NCBI RefSeq assembly: GCF_040717535.1
Contig: NZ_JBFEFI010000001.1
Span: forward strand, 124,001 to 188,000
DNA: 64,000 bases
Source: Thalassoglobus sp. JC818
GTDB taxonomy: Bacteria > Planctomycetota > Planctomycetia > Planctomycetales > Planctomycetaceae
Direction: 5' to 3'
Shown piece after piece: positions 1-8,272 of this stretch (position 1 is the stretch's first letter; every line of letters starts with the position of its first letter). A program made the translations under genes and the position numbers. A model generated the notes under the pieces. The model ran no database searches and had not been told where the DNA came from. It saw only the letters and a list, made by a program, of their open reading frames with translations.

Positions 1-338
1 TGAAACGAACTCCAGTCGTCCGATGCGGCGGAGCGATTACCGATAAGCAGCGACAACAGTGAAGTAAGCACAATGACTTGATGAAGATCACCGAGCATGC
101 GGGTGTTGATCTGACGAAAATCGTTTGTCACGCGGGTTCTCCCAAACATTCCAGTAAATTGTTGACTTCCGATGCTCGTTCTATTTAGCGCAGCCACCGG
201 AGGGAACTGACGACTGCGTGGCTTGAAGCGTGTTAGTCGCCGTTGAACTGAGAAGTGAACAGCTTTACAGAGCATCATGAAGATGCCTACCGCCAGGAAT
301 ATTTCCAGATGCAATGCGAGTAATTCGAATGAGTCCAT
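1..338 (-). CDS. Membrane protein, C-terminus cut by window edge
   Basis: Open frame on the minus strand from an ATG at 338 to the window start, with no stop: 112 codons are visible and the C-terminus lies outside. I do not recognise the family. There are two hydrophobic stretches, residues about 12-28 (LEIFLAVGIFMMLCKAV) and about 88-101 (VIVLTSLLSLLIG), joined by a basic linker, and the visible part ends in SDDWSSF. An in-frame TGA sits 9 bases upstream of the ATG and an AAAGGA lies about 10 bases upstream, so this start is well placed. If the ATG at 98 were used instead, the second stretch would read as a signal peptide of a secreted protein. It lies 38 bases downstream of the TPR gene in the same orientation and is probably co-transcribed with it. 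Confidence 0.55.
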   Translation of the reverse strand, partial: MDSFELLALHLEIFLAVGIFMMLCKAVHFSVQRRLTRFKPRSRQFPPVAALNRTSIGSQQFTGMFGRTRVTNDFRQINTRMLGDLHQVIVLTSLLSLLIGNRSAASDDWSSF

Positions 339-376
339 CTCGAATCAATCCTTTCACATATCGATGCGAACACTTG

Positions 377-1159
377 TCAGCAGTCGCTCAGATACTCTCT
401 CAGTTCGAGTTGAAGTAGCTTCTCACGACACAAAATCACCCGTCGGTAGTCACCGACACTCTGATACAGCTCAACAATTCGCTGCAAACACTTGTGACAA
501 TTCACCTGTTTGATCTGCTCGATAGAAAGGTCTCGAACCAGTTCGTAAGCAGCATCTTCTCTCTGCTGGCCAACGAGCAGTTTCGCCAGTCCAATGCGAT
601 AGCAAGCCCGTTCCGGTTCCAGCGAAATCGCGTGACGAGCCAATGCCTCAATAACACTTGATGGATATCCGCACCGGCCGACATAGTATCCCAGATCATA
701 AAACGCCTGAGCATGATCGGGGTCCTTTTCTGTCGCAGTGCGAGCTGCTTGAAGCGCGAACCCCGGTTCACCGAGCGAGTCCAGTCCCGCCGCCACCTGC
801 AGTAACAACTCCGTTGTGAGTACAGGTTCGTTGACTAAGTCGACCAAGAGATCGCGTCCAAGTTCCTCCTGTCCGACTCTCGCATACCCCAGAGCAAGGC
901 AAACACGAGTCACGGATCGCAGAGGCACATAAAGAGTGGCTCGTTCAATCGCAGAGACAGAAACAGCGATTCGCCCGCGACTATATTGAATGAGACCGAG
1001 CAGCTCCCATCCGCGACCGTCTTCCTTCTTACGACGAAGGAATTCTTTGATCAACAGAAGTGAATTCTCAAACTCGCCTGCCTCATAGGCTTTAAGAGCA
1101 TCTTCGAACAAGCCAGTCATCATACTGTCATTCCAAGAAGTACTAACCGATGGAAACAT
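377..1159 (-). CDS. Tetratricopeptide-repeat protein
   Basis: A 260-residue protein without a signal peptide or membrane span. It is built of helical pairs of about 34 residues with TPR-type spacing of small and aromatic residues (for example AYEAGEFENSLLLIKEFL, GWELLGLIQYSRGRIAVSVSAIERA, and AQAFYDLGYYVGRCGYPSSVIEALARHA). TPR proteins are protein-protein interaction scaffolds, and no catalytic domain is visible. The last helices run to the stop, so the protein looks complete. It begins at an ATG and precedes the truncated membrane-protein gene by 38 bases, so the two may work together. The partner is unknown. TPR assignment is fairly secure; the function is not. Confidence 0.75.
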   Translation of the reverse strand: MFPSVSTSWNDSMMTGLFEDALKAYEAGEFENSLLLIKEFLRRKKEDGRGWELLGLIQYSRGRIAVSVSAIERATLYVPLRSVTRVCLALGYARVGQEELGRDLLVDLVNEPVLTTELLLQVAAGLDSLGEPGFALQAARTATEKDPDHAQAFYDLGYYVGRCGYPSSVIEALARHAISLEPERACYRIGLAKLLVGQQREDAAYELVRDLSIEQIKQVNCHKCLQRIVELYQSVGDYRRVILCREKLLQLELREYLSDC

Positions 1160-1340
1160 TCACCGTTGTCAACTTTCAGATGACACCTGAATTCAAGCTG
1201 CTCAAAGCAGAATGAATTTCTTCTGACACAATAAATTGCTGGCTGCCTGGGCAAATGGCCCTGGGTGGCTGGCTGATTTTTCGAGTTTGAGTGGCCGACC
1301 CTTTGAGCCGATACCTATACAAACTGGACAGTTAAGCAGA

Positions 1341-1359
1341 GAAACACGGCCCGAAGGCC
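1341..1359 (-). terminator. Possible UUCG-loop terminator
   Basis: On the minus strand GGCC-TTCG-GGCC forms a stem capped by the very stable C(UUCG)G tetraloop, followed by GTGTTTC. It lies about 155 bases past the stop of the membrane-protein gene at 1514. The U-tract is weak, so this may be a pause or an RNA end rather than a strong terminator. Confidence 0.35.
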
Positions 1360-1371
1360 ACTTGATGCAAC

Positions 1372-1386
1372 TGAGACTCATTCTCA
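1372..1386. promoter_or_regulatory. Fur-box-like 7-1-7 palindrome (site 1)
   Basis: TGAGACTCATTCTCA is one base away from the classical 7-1-7 Fur box TGAGAATCATTCTCA. Its left flank extends to TGCAACTGAGACTCA (1366-1380), a 15-base word repeated exactly at 3932-3946. Which gene it controls is unclear. The nearest minus-strand start is the TPR gene, 213 bases away, and no convincing gene starts on the plus strand. Confidence 0.5.
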
Positions 1387-1513
1387 ACAAAGATGCGTGT
1401 TTGTCAAGTTGTGGGACGAACTGAAGAGGCATATCCCGAAACTTTTCGAACAAATGGCTCGCAATTACGAAATCGGCCGCATGGCAGGTCAGCCTGAAGC
1501 CATGATTGTCGGC

Positions 1514-2365
1514 CTATATTGCTTCTGCCACGACCACGGAACCAAAAGGCACGTATCGAACCAGAAAGAGCTGGTCCGAGACCTCGAAGTAGGCCTTTGG
1601 CGTGTAGCCCTGTTGCAAGCCTCCCGTGAAACCCGTCGGCACGGTGCCTTCACTGCGCCACTCAAACCAAAGATCGCCTTTGCCACCGGACAGCTGAAAC
1701 CGGATGGACTCTCCAGGTGTGCGCTCCACAGCAGCGACGCGCAATCCGGTTCCCGGCACACAGGTTTCGCCAAGCGTCAATAACGTACGCGGTGATCCAT
1801 AGGGATAAGCGAGGAATGCCCCAAAGCCTTCGATCTCACCATCTTGATCTGGCCAGTCACTTTCCAGCTGAACTGCGAACTCCCGGACTGCAATAAGGTC
1901 GCCTGTCAGTTTCAGCCCCTTCCCACGAAGTCGCAACACATCCCAATTCCATCCAATGAACAGCCACCCAACCGCCAGAACACACGCAATCACCGAAACC
2001 GCAGCCCGTTGGCGCCATCGGCCAACCCGCAGCGACATCACACCCAGAAACAGTGACAGGCAAGCAAGCAACACGCTGAGCATCGCAGCGCCGTAAGACT
2101 CATCAGAGTCCACCACGTCCGCAACAACTGGAACGTACTCACCCCACGGTTGAGACCACCAACGAAACCCATTCAAGAAGGGTCCGGATCGGGATGGAGC
2201 TTCCGCATCGAAATAGACCCAAGCGAAGACACCAACCAACAAAAGAGCATTCAGGACGACCAACAGAACGACACCGTGCTGCCAATTCAGCCAGTTTTTC
2301 AGACCAGGCAACAGGTTGTCACTGCCGGGCGTCCTCTCACGCTGCGCCGAGTCGGCGTTCGTCAT
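1514..2365 (-). CDS. Small integral membrane protein, planctomycete hypothetical
   Basis: A 283-residue protein of no family I recognise. Three hydrophobic spans are visible: about 31-52 (VVLLVVLNALLLVGVFAWVYF), about 94-112 (MLSVLLACLSLFLGVMSLRV) and about 120-140 (AAVSVIACVLAVGWLFIGWNW). They are followed by a soluble C-terminal half of about 140 residues rich in Gly and Trp. Its ATG overlaps the stop of the terpene-cyclase-fold gene by four bases (2362-2365), so the two are translationally coupled and the upstream protein is the best clue to its role. Membrane topology is inferred from hydrophobicity only. Confidence 0.65.
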   Translation of the reverse strand: MTNADSAQRERTPGSDNLLPGLKNWLNWQHGVVLLVVLNALLLVGVFAWVYFDAEAPSRSGPFLNGFRWWSQPWGEYVPVVADVVDSDESYGAAMLSVLLACLSLFLGVMSLRVGRWRQRAAVSVIACVLAVGWLFIGWNWDVLRLRGKGLKLTGDLIAVREFAVQLESDWPDQDGEIEGFGAFLAYPYGSPRTLLTLGETCVPGTGLRVAAVERTPGESIRFQLSGGKGDLWFEWRSEGTVPTGFTGGLQQGYTPKAYFEVSDQLFLVRYVPFGSVVVAEAI

Positions 2366-3477
2366 TCTCCGGTACCTTTTGCATGGGAGAGTGACAGTAA
2401 TGCAAACGCTGTACAGAGATTTGCATCATTCTCGAACCACTGCCGATTCTCATTTACCCAAGAGCCATCCGGCCGCTGCGATTCCTCGAGATGAAGGACC
2501 AAGTCCGACCGCCAGTTTCGATTTCCTTCAGGAGTTGCAATCACTTCCAGATCCGACGCATCCAATGCGGTCCCAAATGTGTGGAAGTAGTAGTACAACC
2601 CTGCAATCCCTTGCCCTGGATTCTCCTGCAAAGAGTAGTTGGCAGCAATCCATTCCAGTGCAGCTTTCGCTCGTGGGTCATCTTTCTCAAGTCCCGCATA
2701 AACCAGACTCTTGAACCCGGCGTACGTCATCGAACCGTAACTTCTGAGACCGCCGTTCTCGGTGTATCGTTCGGACGATGAAGGATCGACGGCTTCAGTG
2801 GGAATGACGTAGTAGAACCCCCCATCTTTCACCTTGTCAGCGAAAACGGTGTCGTTCCACTGGGCGTCAAGATTTTGGCATCGAGACACGAACACCAACG
2901 CTCGGAGAATTGCAGGATCGTCCGGAGGAGTATCCAACGACCTCAGGGCTTCGATGAAGAATCCAGTGTTCGAAAGATCCGGCCGTTCCTTGCCGCTGTA
3001 GCCAACACCTCCAAAATGTGAGTCCGATTCGGAGACTCCATCATCAACGCCTACCTGGAGACCACGAATAAATCTGCCAGCGTTCTTCAAGGCAGTATTG
3101 TAGCGACCGTCGCCTGCGACCGAATTTGCTTCCGCGAGAGCCATTATTGCGACACACGTTTCATAGTTCCGTAACCGGTCGCTCGCGTAGATTCCACCAT
3201 CCGCCTGAATCTTGCTTTCAAGATAGGACAGCCCACGCGAAACGAGCGGGTCATCTAACGAAAGTCCATTCTTCAATCCAGCTGCAACTGCCAGCGAAGT
3301 CACCCCCGAACCGACTTGCGGAGAAACGGATCCGTCTTCCGCTTGCCCTTGATCCCTCAAAAAGGCAAAGCCTTTCTGAACAACTTCGCTTCGCCGTGAT
3401 TCAACAGAACCAGAAGACTCCTGGACCTGCGCCGGCAATGCAGCAATCGCAATTGTGAGTACGAGATTTGAGATCAT
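2362..3477 (-). CDS. Secreted terpene-cyclase/prenyltransferase-fold repeat protein
   Basis: A 371-residue protein with an N-terminal signal sequence (MISNLVLTIAIAALPAQVQ). Repeated alpha-alpha units follow, of the squalene-hopene cyclase/prenyltransferase beta-subunit type: GFAFLRDQGQAEDGSV, GLSYLESKIQADGGIY, GRFIRGLQVG, FVSRCQNLD, and a closing HLEESQRPDGSW. The protein is shorter than real squalene-hopene cyclases (about 630 residues or more), and I see no DXDD catalytic motif. It is therefore more likely one of the exported alpha-toroid proteins common in planctomycetes than a triterpene cyclase. It is the first gene of a coupled pair with the membrane protein downstream. Fold assignment is good, substrate unknown. 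Confidence 0.75.
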   Translation of the reverse strand: MISNLVLTIAIAALPAQVQESSGSVESRRSEVVQKGFAFLRDQGQAEDGSVSPQVGSGVTSLAVAAGLKNGLSLDDPLVSRGLSYLESKIQADGGIYASDRLRNYETCVAIMALAEANSVAGDGRYNTALKNAGRFIRGLQVGVDDGVSESDSHFGGVGYSGKERPDLSNTGFFIEALRSLDTPPDDPAILRALVFVSRCQNLDAQWNDTVFADKVKDGGFYYVIPTEAVDPSSSERYTENGGLRSYGSMTYAGFKSLVYAGLEKDDPRAKAALEWIAANYSLQENPGQGIAGLYYYFHTFGTALDASDLEVIATPEGNRNWRSDLVLHLEESQRPDGSWVNENRQWFENDANLCTAFALLSLSHAKGTGE

Positions 3478-4046
3478 CTAGTTTCGACCTTTTTCTTCGA
3501 AGCAAGTTTCCCGCACATGCCTGAACGACAACGGCCATCCATTCTACAGGCGATCGGGGAAAGCAGCACAAATCGGTGAGAGCATTTTTAACGCAAGGTT
3601 TGTTCCAATGGGTAAAACGTGGATTCCCAGTACTTCAACAGCAATGCTCGATGGCCAACGACAGTGCACTCGCCACTCTTGGCGAAAATTCCGCCACAGA
3701 CAACAAGCACTCGACGCGAAGAGAACTCCACATGGCCCGCCGAACTGATTCACACAACAGCGGTCTTCTGACAACCAGGTGAACGCAACTGCAGTTTGAC
3801 CACCTCCGTGACTTTGAAGTGATCGTATCTGCAGGCATGGCGTGTGATTTGCTTCCAGCTTCGAAACAGAACTCTCCGGCTGAAAATTGCTCACAACCCC
3901 TTGCACTCGCAAGCAGACGACACTAGAGTCCTGCAACTGAGACTCAGTGTCAATTAACACTAGTGGCACTTGTTCGAAAACTCACTCTCGGTCCACCGCT
4001 TTTTTAGCTCGCACGAAGCTACCTCTTTAGATCAGGAATTCCTCAC
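3478..4046. other. Gene-free leader of the iron operon
   Basis: A 569-base stretch between divergent genes. A 141-codon minus-strand frame crosses it but has biased, Cys- and Ser-rich composition and no ribosome site, so I do not call it. The stretch contains the second Fur-like box (3938-3952) about 95 bases before the pseudopilin gene. Nothing else was recognised. Confidence 0.5.
3938..3952. promoter_or_regulatory. Fur-box-like palindrome (site 2) of the iron operon
   Basis: TGAGACTCAGTGTCA is a 7-1-7 inverted repeat (TGAGACT / TGACACT on the opposite strand). It shares the exact 15-base word TGCAACTGAGACTCA with site 1. It stands about 95 bases upstream of the pseudopilin start, which heads a run of genes with DUF2271, DUF4198 and siderophore-esterase products. 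The position and the gene content both fit iron-responsive repression by Fur. Binding is inferred. Confidence 0.6.
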
Positions 4047-5054
4047 ATGCGTCCCGTTTCTACAAGCGGCCCACCTAAACGACCCGCCTTCACGCTCATC
4101 GAATTGCTCGTCGTCATCGCGATTATCGCGATTCTGATTGCACTGCTCCTCCCAGCTGTCCAGCAAGCCCGCGAAGCTGCACGACGAACTCAGTGCAAGA
4201 ACAACATGAAGCAAATCGGTCTGGCTCTGCACAACTACATGAGCACATATGCGGAAACTCTCCCCAGTGCGGGCAACACCTTGGAAGCAGGGTACCCCGA
4301 CGATTTTTCGCCGCTGGCTCGTCTCCTGCCGTACTGTGATCAGGCCAATCTGCAGAATCTCATCGACTGGGACCTCCATCTTGGACATCCCGCCGCACAA
4401 CCACTTCCAGATGAAATGGTGCCGGTCGCGAAGACAGTCGTTCCAATGTTTCTGTGCCCCAGCGATCCAGCCCCTCCCGTGGCGATCGAACCATTTCAAA
4501 ACACTTTTGAATACGCCGGGACGAATTATGCCGCCAATGGTGGCGATGGCCGCGATGATGGAACCAACCAACTCCATCCGATCAATCGCAACAACGGACT
4601 TTTCTGGTGCTCATCAAGCACGCGAATTCGGGACTGCATCGACGGCACGTCCAATACAATCGCCTTCGCCGAGTCAACACGCGGCCCCGGAAGCGATACC
4701 ACAGGAACGAACAACGACGTCCGCCTCTACCGAATGTATTTTGTCGCACAGCCCTACGACGCTGTTGAACTACCACCTCCATACCAAAACACAGACGGCT
4801 ATCGCCTGACATCTTGGTTGCGAGCAGTCATTCCTGGCGGTTGCGTCATGAACGGATACCTCACTCCAAACAACGATATTCCTGACGCTGCCTACGGATC
4901 TTCCAAAGCAACTGCAGCCCGTAGTTACCACACCGGGGGAGCCCAGTTCCTGATGATGGACGGCAGTGTCCACTTCATCAGTGATTCCGTCGATCGCGAT
5001 GTCTATCGGGGTGCATGGACAGCCGGTGGTGGCGAAGTCGAAACGCCGTTCTAA
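4047..5054 (+). CDS. DUF1559 pseudopilin-like protein
   Basis: A 335-residue planctomycete DUF1559 protein. Its N-terminus carries a type IV prepilin methylation motif: cleavage is expected between Ala14 and Phe15, Glu19 is at the conserved +5 position, and a hydrophobic helix follows ([22 protein letters not shown]). The C-terminus has the family H-X9-DG signature (His of SYHTGG to MMDG), then SVHFIS. Such proteins are thought to be processed by a prepilin peptidase and displayed at the cell surface or in a pseudopilus; individual roles are unknown. Here it is first behind the Fur-like box and ahead of iron-acquisition-type genes, so a surface role in iron or siderophore handling is a reasonable inference. 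An AGGAA precedes the ATG. Confidence 0.85.
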   Translation: MRPVSTSGPPKRPAFTLIELLVVIAIIAILIALLLPAVQQAREAARRTQCKNNMKQIGLALHNYMSTYAETLPSAGNTLEAGYPDDFSPLARLLPYCDQANLQNLIDWDLHLGHPAAQPLPDEMVPVAKTVVPMFLCPSDPAPPVAIEPFQNTFEYAGTNYAANGGDGRDDGTNQLHPINRNNGLFWCSSSTRIRDCIDGTSNTIAFAESTRGPGSDTTGTNNDVRLYRMYFVAQPYDAVELPPPYQNTDGYRLTSWLRAVIPGGCVMNGYLTPNNDIPDAAYGSSKATAARSYHTGGAQFLMMDGSVHFISDSVDRDVYRGAWTAGGGEVETPF

Positions 5055-5370
5055 CGCATTGCGTGTGCTTTTCGGGGACGAACCTCAGCGACAGGAGCTC
5101 TCTCGTCCTGAGGGTTGATTGACTGCAAAACAAACGAGTTTGCTCTGTTCGTCATCATCAATACGTCATGCCATACAGAGCCTCTTGTTCGGAACGGAAG
5201 AGGAACTTTCGCTCCAGTTTCACGCTGACTGGAAATGAATCGACAGAGACGTTGGTACCTCAATGCCAGCGTCTCTGGCATCAACCCGAATGCCGTGACT
5301 GAACATACCAACCCGATCGAATGACTCTTTCCAGCGTTCTCTTGATCGATCAGTTTACTTGAATCAAAGA
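5055..5370. other. Leader with mutually exclusive hairpins
   Basis: A 316-base gap within the putative iron operon. No credible gene is present. CAGAGACG (5244-5251) can pair with CGTCTCTG (5270-5277), and ATGCCAG (5263-5269) with CTGGCAT (5275-5281). The two stems share bases and cannot form together. No U-run follows. Confidence 0.45.
5244..5281 (+). promoter_or_regulatory. Overlapping alternative stem-loops
   Basis: Stem A is 8 bp (CAGAGACG/CGTCTCTG) with an 18-base loop. Stem B is 7 bp (ATGCCAG/CTGGCAT) with a 5-base loop. They compete for bases 5275-5277, and the 5' arm of stem B lies inside the loop of stem A. They stand about 90 bases ahead of the lipoprotein start. The arrangement could act as a switch or RNA-processing site, or it may be chance. 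Confidence 0.3.
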
Positions 5371-5700
5371 ATGATGAAACACAGACTACTCAGCTCACTA
5401 CTGACCTTAACTCTCTTGGTTGGATGCGGCGGGAACGAAGTCGCTCAGCCATCAGAGTCTGACGTCGAAGCAACCGCTGCTGGACTTGCAAAAGAATCAC
5501 AGATCCGGTTTCTCCTCGCGGAAGATTTGAAGTTGATGTCCATGGAACTGACGCCCACCGGAAATGGCAATTACACCGCTACCGGGACAGATGGAAAGAA
5601 GACTTCTTACGAAATCACAATCGAACAAACGCCCGGCAAGATCGAATATCAGTGGACAAATTCGAAAGGCAAAAAGGGCAAGGGGTCGCTCAACTATTAG
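5371..5700 (+). CDS. Small lipoprotein
   Basis: A protein of about 109 residues, taken from the ATG at 5371 (an in-frame TTG lies 12 bases upstream). It has a lipoprotein signal peptide ending in the lipobox LLVGC, so it should be anchored in a membrane by the following cysteine. The mature part is small and polar, with a Lys/Gly-rich tail (GKKGKGSLNY). I recognise no family. It sits between the pseudopilin and the DUF2271 gene on the same strand and is likely part of the iron operon. Confidence 0.6.
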   Translation: MMKHRLLSSLLTLTLLVGCGGNEVAQPSESDVEATAAGLAKESQIRFLLAEDLKLMSMELTPTGNGNYTATGTDGKKTSYEITIEQTPGKIEYQWTNSKGKKGKGSLNY

Positions 5701-5793
5701 TTCGTGTACTCGTCTGAGAATTTGTTCACGAAGCCTGATCAACGCTTCCCAATTTAGCGCAGTATGAAGATTCACTTTCTCCAGGATGACATA

Positions 5794-6384
5794 ATGAGCC
5801 AAGCTATGGCCTCCAAGCGTTTGGCAATCTTAGGCTTCAGCCTATTCCTTTTCCTCCCAACGCTCTGCAGAAATACACAGCTACGAAGTTTCGCTGAAGA
5901 ACCGGCGTCGCGAAATGACGTTCCGATGCTGATCAGCGTGGAGCTCCCGCGAATCAGAGTTCGCGAATACCACCGACCTTATGTAGCAGTTTGGATTGAA
6001 GACGAGTCACGTACCCTAGTGGAGCACATCGCTGTCTGGTACCAACAGGGCATCAACGACGAAGGGCACGGCGAGAAATGGCTCCCCGACCTTCGCCAAT
6101 GGTGGCGGCGAGGTGGACGTGAGATGGACGAATCTGTCGATGCCGTCTCTGGCGCGACTCGCGGAGTCGGCGAACACCGGATTCGCGTGACTGAAGACCA
6201 GATCAAGCAATTGAAGCCGGGAGATTACAGTCTGGTGGTCGAAGCAACTCGTGAAGTCGGCGGACGTGAAATGCTCCGACTCCCGTTTCAGTGGCCACCA
6301 AAAGCAACGCAGCAGGCTCAAGAATCGGGTGAGACTGAACTCGGCTCGATCACCCTCGAGGTTTCAGCACCTGCCAACAACTAA
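5794..6384 (+). CDS. DUF2271 periplasmic protein
   Basis: A protein of about 196 residues from the ATG at 5794, which has a CAGGA 8-9 bases upstream; an earlier in-frame ATG at 5764 is less well placed. A signal sequence (MASKRLAILGFSLFLFLPTLC) is followed by a DUF2271 domain with its usual signatures: YHRPYVAVWIED, KWLPDLRQWWR, DAVSGATR and LKPGDYSLVVEATREVGGRE. DUF2271 proteins are exported and are usually encoded with PepSY, DUF4198 and TonB-dependent receptor genes in iron-uptake loci; the biochemical role is unknown. Here it is followed 35 bases later by a DUF4198 gene, which strengthens the iron assignment. Confidence 0.85.
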   Translation: MSQAMASKRLAILGFSLFLFLPTLCRNTQLRSFAEEPASRNDVPMLISVELPRIRVREYHRPYVAVWIEDESRTLVEHIAVWYQQGINDEGHGEKWLPDLRQWWRRGGREMDESVDAVSGATRGVGEHRIRVTEDQIKQLKPGDYSLVVEATREVGGREMLRLPFQWPPKATQQAQESGETELGSITLEVSAPANN

Positions 6385-6419
6385 ACTTCGACCATCCTTT
6401 CCTACATTGAGAGAAGACG

Positions 6420-7226
6420 ATGATTCAACGATTCGCAACAACACTCGTGATGTTGACCGTTCTGAGCAACACGTGCCTCGCTCACAAACTCTGGATTCTT
6501 CCATCCCAAACACAATTCGCTGGGGATGATGCGTGGGTCACCGTCGACGCGTGTGCCTCGAACGACTTGTTCTACTTCAATCACGTTCCGCTGCCGCTGC
6601 AATTCCTTGAGATCGTCGCTCCCGATGGATCAGAGGCGGAAGCAGTCAACAAGTCGATGGGAAAATACCGCAGTGTTTTCGATCTCGAACTCACACAGAA
6701 CGGAACCTATCGCATCGCTTTGATGAGCAAGTTCTGCTTCGCGTCCTGGGAAAAAGATGGCGAACGTCGTCGATGGCGGGGACTGCCGAGTGAAGTCAAA
6801 GATGCTGTGCCAGATGACGCAACGAATTTTCAGGTCTCGGAGAGCCTCGGTCGCCTTGAAACTTTCGTCACCAAGAATAGCCCGACGACAGAAGCGATGA
6901 CACCAATCGGTGACGGACTGGAAATGATTCCTGTCACTCACCCTAACGATCTGTACGTCGGCGAAGACGCGACTTTCCGAATGTTGGTCAACGGCGAACC
7001 TCAAGAAGGACTTCAATTGTCCGTGATCCGCGGAGGAACTCGTTACCGCAATCAACTGGAAGAAAAGAAAGTCACAACCAATGCCCACGGTGAGTTCACC
7101 GTGAGTTGGGATAAGCCAGGGATGTATTGGATTTCCACTTCAGCTCAAGATGACAAAACCTCACTCGAGCAAGCTGAAGTCCGCTACCTGGTCTACTCCG
7201 CGACTCTCGAAGTTCTGCCTGAGTAA
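6420..7226 (+). CDS. DUF4198 exported protein
   Basis: A 268-residue exported protein with a signal peptide (MIQRFATTLVMLTVLSNTCLA) followed at once by the DUF4198 opening HKLWILPSQTQFAGDDAWVTVDA. The two typical halves are present: an N-terminal beta domain, and a C-terminal Ig-like part with a GEPQEGLQLSVIRGG motif, a GEFTVSWDKPGMYWIS strand and the closing LVYSATLEVLPE. DUF4198 proteins resemble the NikM/CbiM periplasmic additional domain and cluster with metal-uptake genes. It is third in line between the DUF2271 and esterase genes, with gaps of about 35 bases, so co-transcription is likely. Confidence 0.85.
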   Translation: MIQRFATTLVMLTVLSNTCLAHKLWILPSQTQFAGDDAWVTVDACASNDLFYFNHVPLPLQFLEIVAPDGSEAEAVNKSMGKYRSVFDLELTQNGTYRIALMSKFCFASWEKDGERRRWRGLPSEVKDAVPDDATNFQVSESLGRLETFVTKNSPTTEAMTPIGDGLEMIPVTHPNDLYVGEDATFRMLVNGEPQEGLQLSVIRGGTRYRNQLEEKKVTTNAHGEFTVSWDKPGMYWISTSAQDDKTSLEQAEVRYLVYSATLEVLPE

Positions 7227-7262
7227 CTTAGATCTTCCGAAATAGGCTGGCGACGGAACCGA

Positions 7263-8243
7263 GTGTTGCACCGCATCTTTCATCTTCTCCTGATCATGAC
7301 GATCGGCTCTCGACTCGCAGTAGCTGGCGATCACGCAGGTGTGATCACCGGTTCTGAGTTGCCACAAGTCAGCATTCCCAATACGGCACAGTTCGACATG
7401 CGCTCGGTCCATGGACGAACTTACCGCATCTTCGTTGCACAACCGTCGGGCGAACGCCCGCCGCGGGGTTGGCCCGTAGTATATCACACCGACGGCAACT
7501 CCAGCTTTCCCATCGTCATCGCCGCCGTCGAAGGGCAGTCGCGGTATGATCGTCCAGCTGTCGTTGTGGGAATCGGATACATTGAAGACGATCCGATTCT
7601 CCGACGAGGACGTCGAACTTTCGATTTGACGCCGCCCGCTGATCACGAATGGCTCAATACAAAAGCTAAGCCTTTCTCCAACCAGAAGACGGGTGGATGC
7701 CAAGAGTTCTTCGAGTTCATCGAGAATGAATTGAAGCCGGAGATCGAAAGCCGCTTCGAAATTGACACCAACCGCCAGACTTTGTTTGGGCACTCGTTCG
7801 GCGGTCTCTTCGCACTACATACGTTCTTGAAGAACCCGGAGAGTTTCCAGACGTTCGTGACTTCGAGCCCATCGCTGTGGTGGAATGCTGGCTCTTTGAT
7901 CAATGAAGAAAGACAATTCGTGCAGCGACTCTCAACCGGAGTCGAAACTCTCGCTGATCGTCCCCAAGGTAGCTCCCATCAAGAACATCTTGCTCACAAC
8001 ACTCGACTTCTCGTGACGATCGGTGAGTTCGAACTGAATCCCCCACCCGGACACGAAGAAGAAAAACCACCAGCTTTTCGAGAAGAAACCGAGATCGGCG
8101 ATGCCAGCCAACTGGTCGAACGCCTCCAATCAGCTGGCATTCACAATCTGGAAGTTCACTTTCAAGAAATCCCCGAAGCACATCATGGAAGTGCTGAACT
8201 GCCTGCTGTAAGCAAAGGGATGCAATTCGCTCTGGACGATTAA
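7263..8243 (+). CDS. IroE/Fes-like siderophore esterase family hydrolase
   Basis: A 326-residue exported alpha/beta hydrolase of the putative-esterase family (PF00756), starting at a GTG. After the signal peptide the order matches IroE and BesA-type siderophore hydrolases: RTYRIFVAQPSG, GWPVVYHTDGN, the nucleophile elbow GHSFGG (Ser178), then FQTFVTSSPSLWWN, and a catalytic histidine in EAHHGSA (His307 or His308). IroE-type enzymes cut the ester backbone of trilactone siderophores in the periplasm. The order and WWN motif are close to that group, and the operon has a Fur-like box, so siderophore cleavage is the best guess; a general carboxylesterase is the alternative. It is the last gene of the run and converges with the ABC ATPase gene. 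Confidence 0.75.
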   Translation: MLHRIFHLLLIMTIGSRLAVAGDHAGVITGSELPQVSIPNTAQFDMRSVHGRTYRIFVAQPSGERPPRGWPVVYHTDGNSSFPIVIAAVEGQSRYDRPAVVVGIGYIEDDPILRRGRRTFDLTPPADHEWLNTKAKPFSNQKTGGCQEFFEFIENELKPEIESRFEIDTNRQTLFGHSFGGLFALHTFLKNPESFQTFVTSSPSLWWNAGSLINEERQFVQRLSTGVETLADRPQGSSHQEHLAHNTRLLVTIGEFELNPPPGHEEEKPPAFREETEIGDASQLVERLQSAGIHNLEVHFQEIPEAHHGSAELPAVSKGMQFALDD

Positions 8244-8272
8244 CTGGCCACGCAGATTAAGTGACATGCGGA

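Larger units (their letters stand above)
1160..1513. other. Gene-free stretch with Fur-like box and hairpin
   Basis: A 354-base stretch between two minus-strand genes. Short open frames cross it on both strands, but none has convincing protein character or a ribosome site. It holds the Fur-box-like palindrome at 1372-1386 and, on the minus strand, a GGCC-TTCG-GGCC hairpin (1348-1359) followed by a short U-rich run. The hairpin could end transcription coming from the gene at 1514-2365. Confidence 0.5.

Noticed and set aside
1397-1783. 128-codon plus-strand frame beside the Fur-like box
   Set aside because: Its second half is antisense to the membrane-protein gene and has no family features; the first 40 residues alone are not enough.
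2362-3477. Squalene-hopene cyclase
   Set aside because: Far shorter than the enzyme, no DXDD motif, and carries a signal peptide, so only the fold is called.
3544-3969. 141-codon minus-strand frame in the iron operon leader
   Set aside because: Cys/Ser-rich low-quality composition, no ribosome site, and it starts on top of the Fur-like box.
5051-5311. 86-codon minus-strand frame between pseudopilin and lipoprotein genes
   Set aside because: No ribosome site and biased composition; it covers the hairpins.
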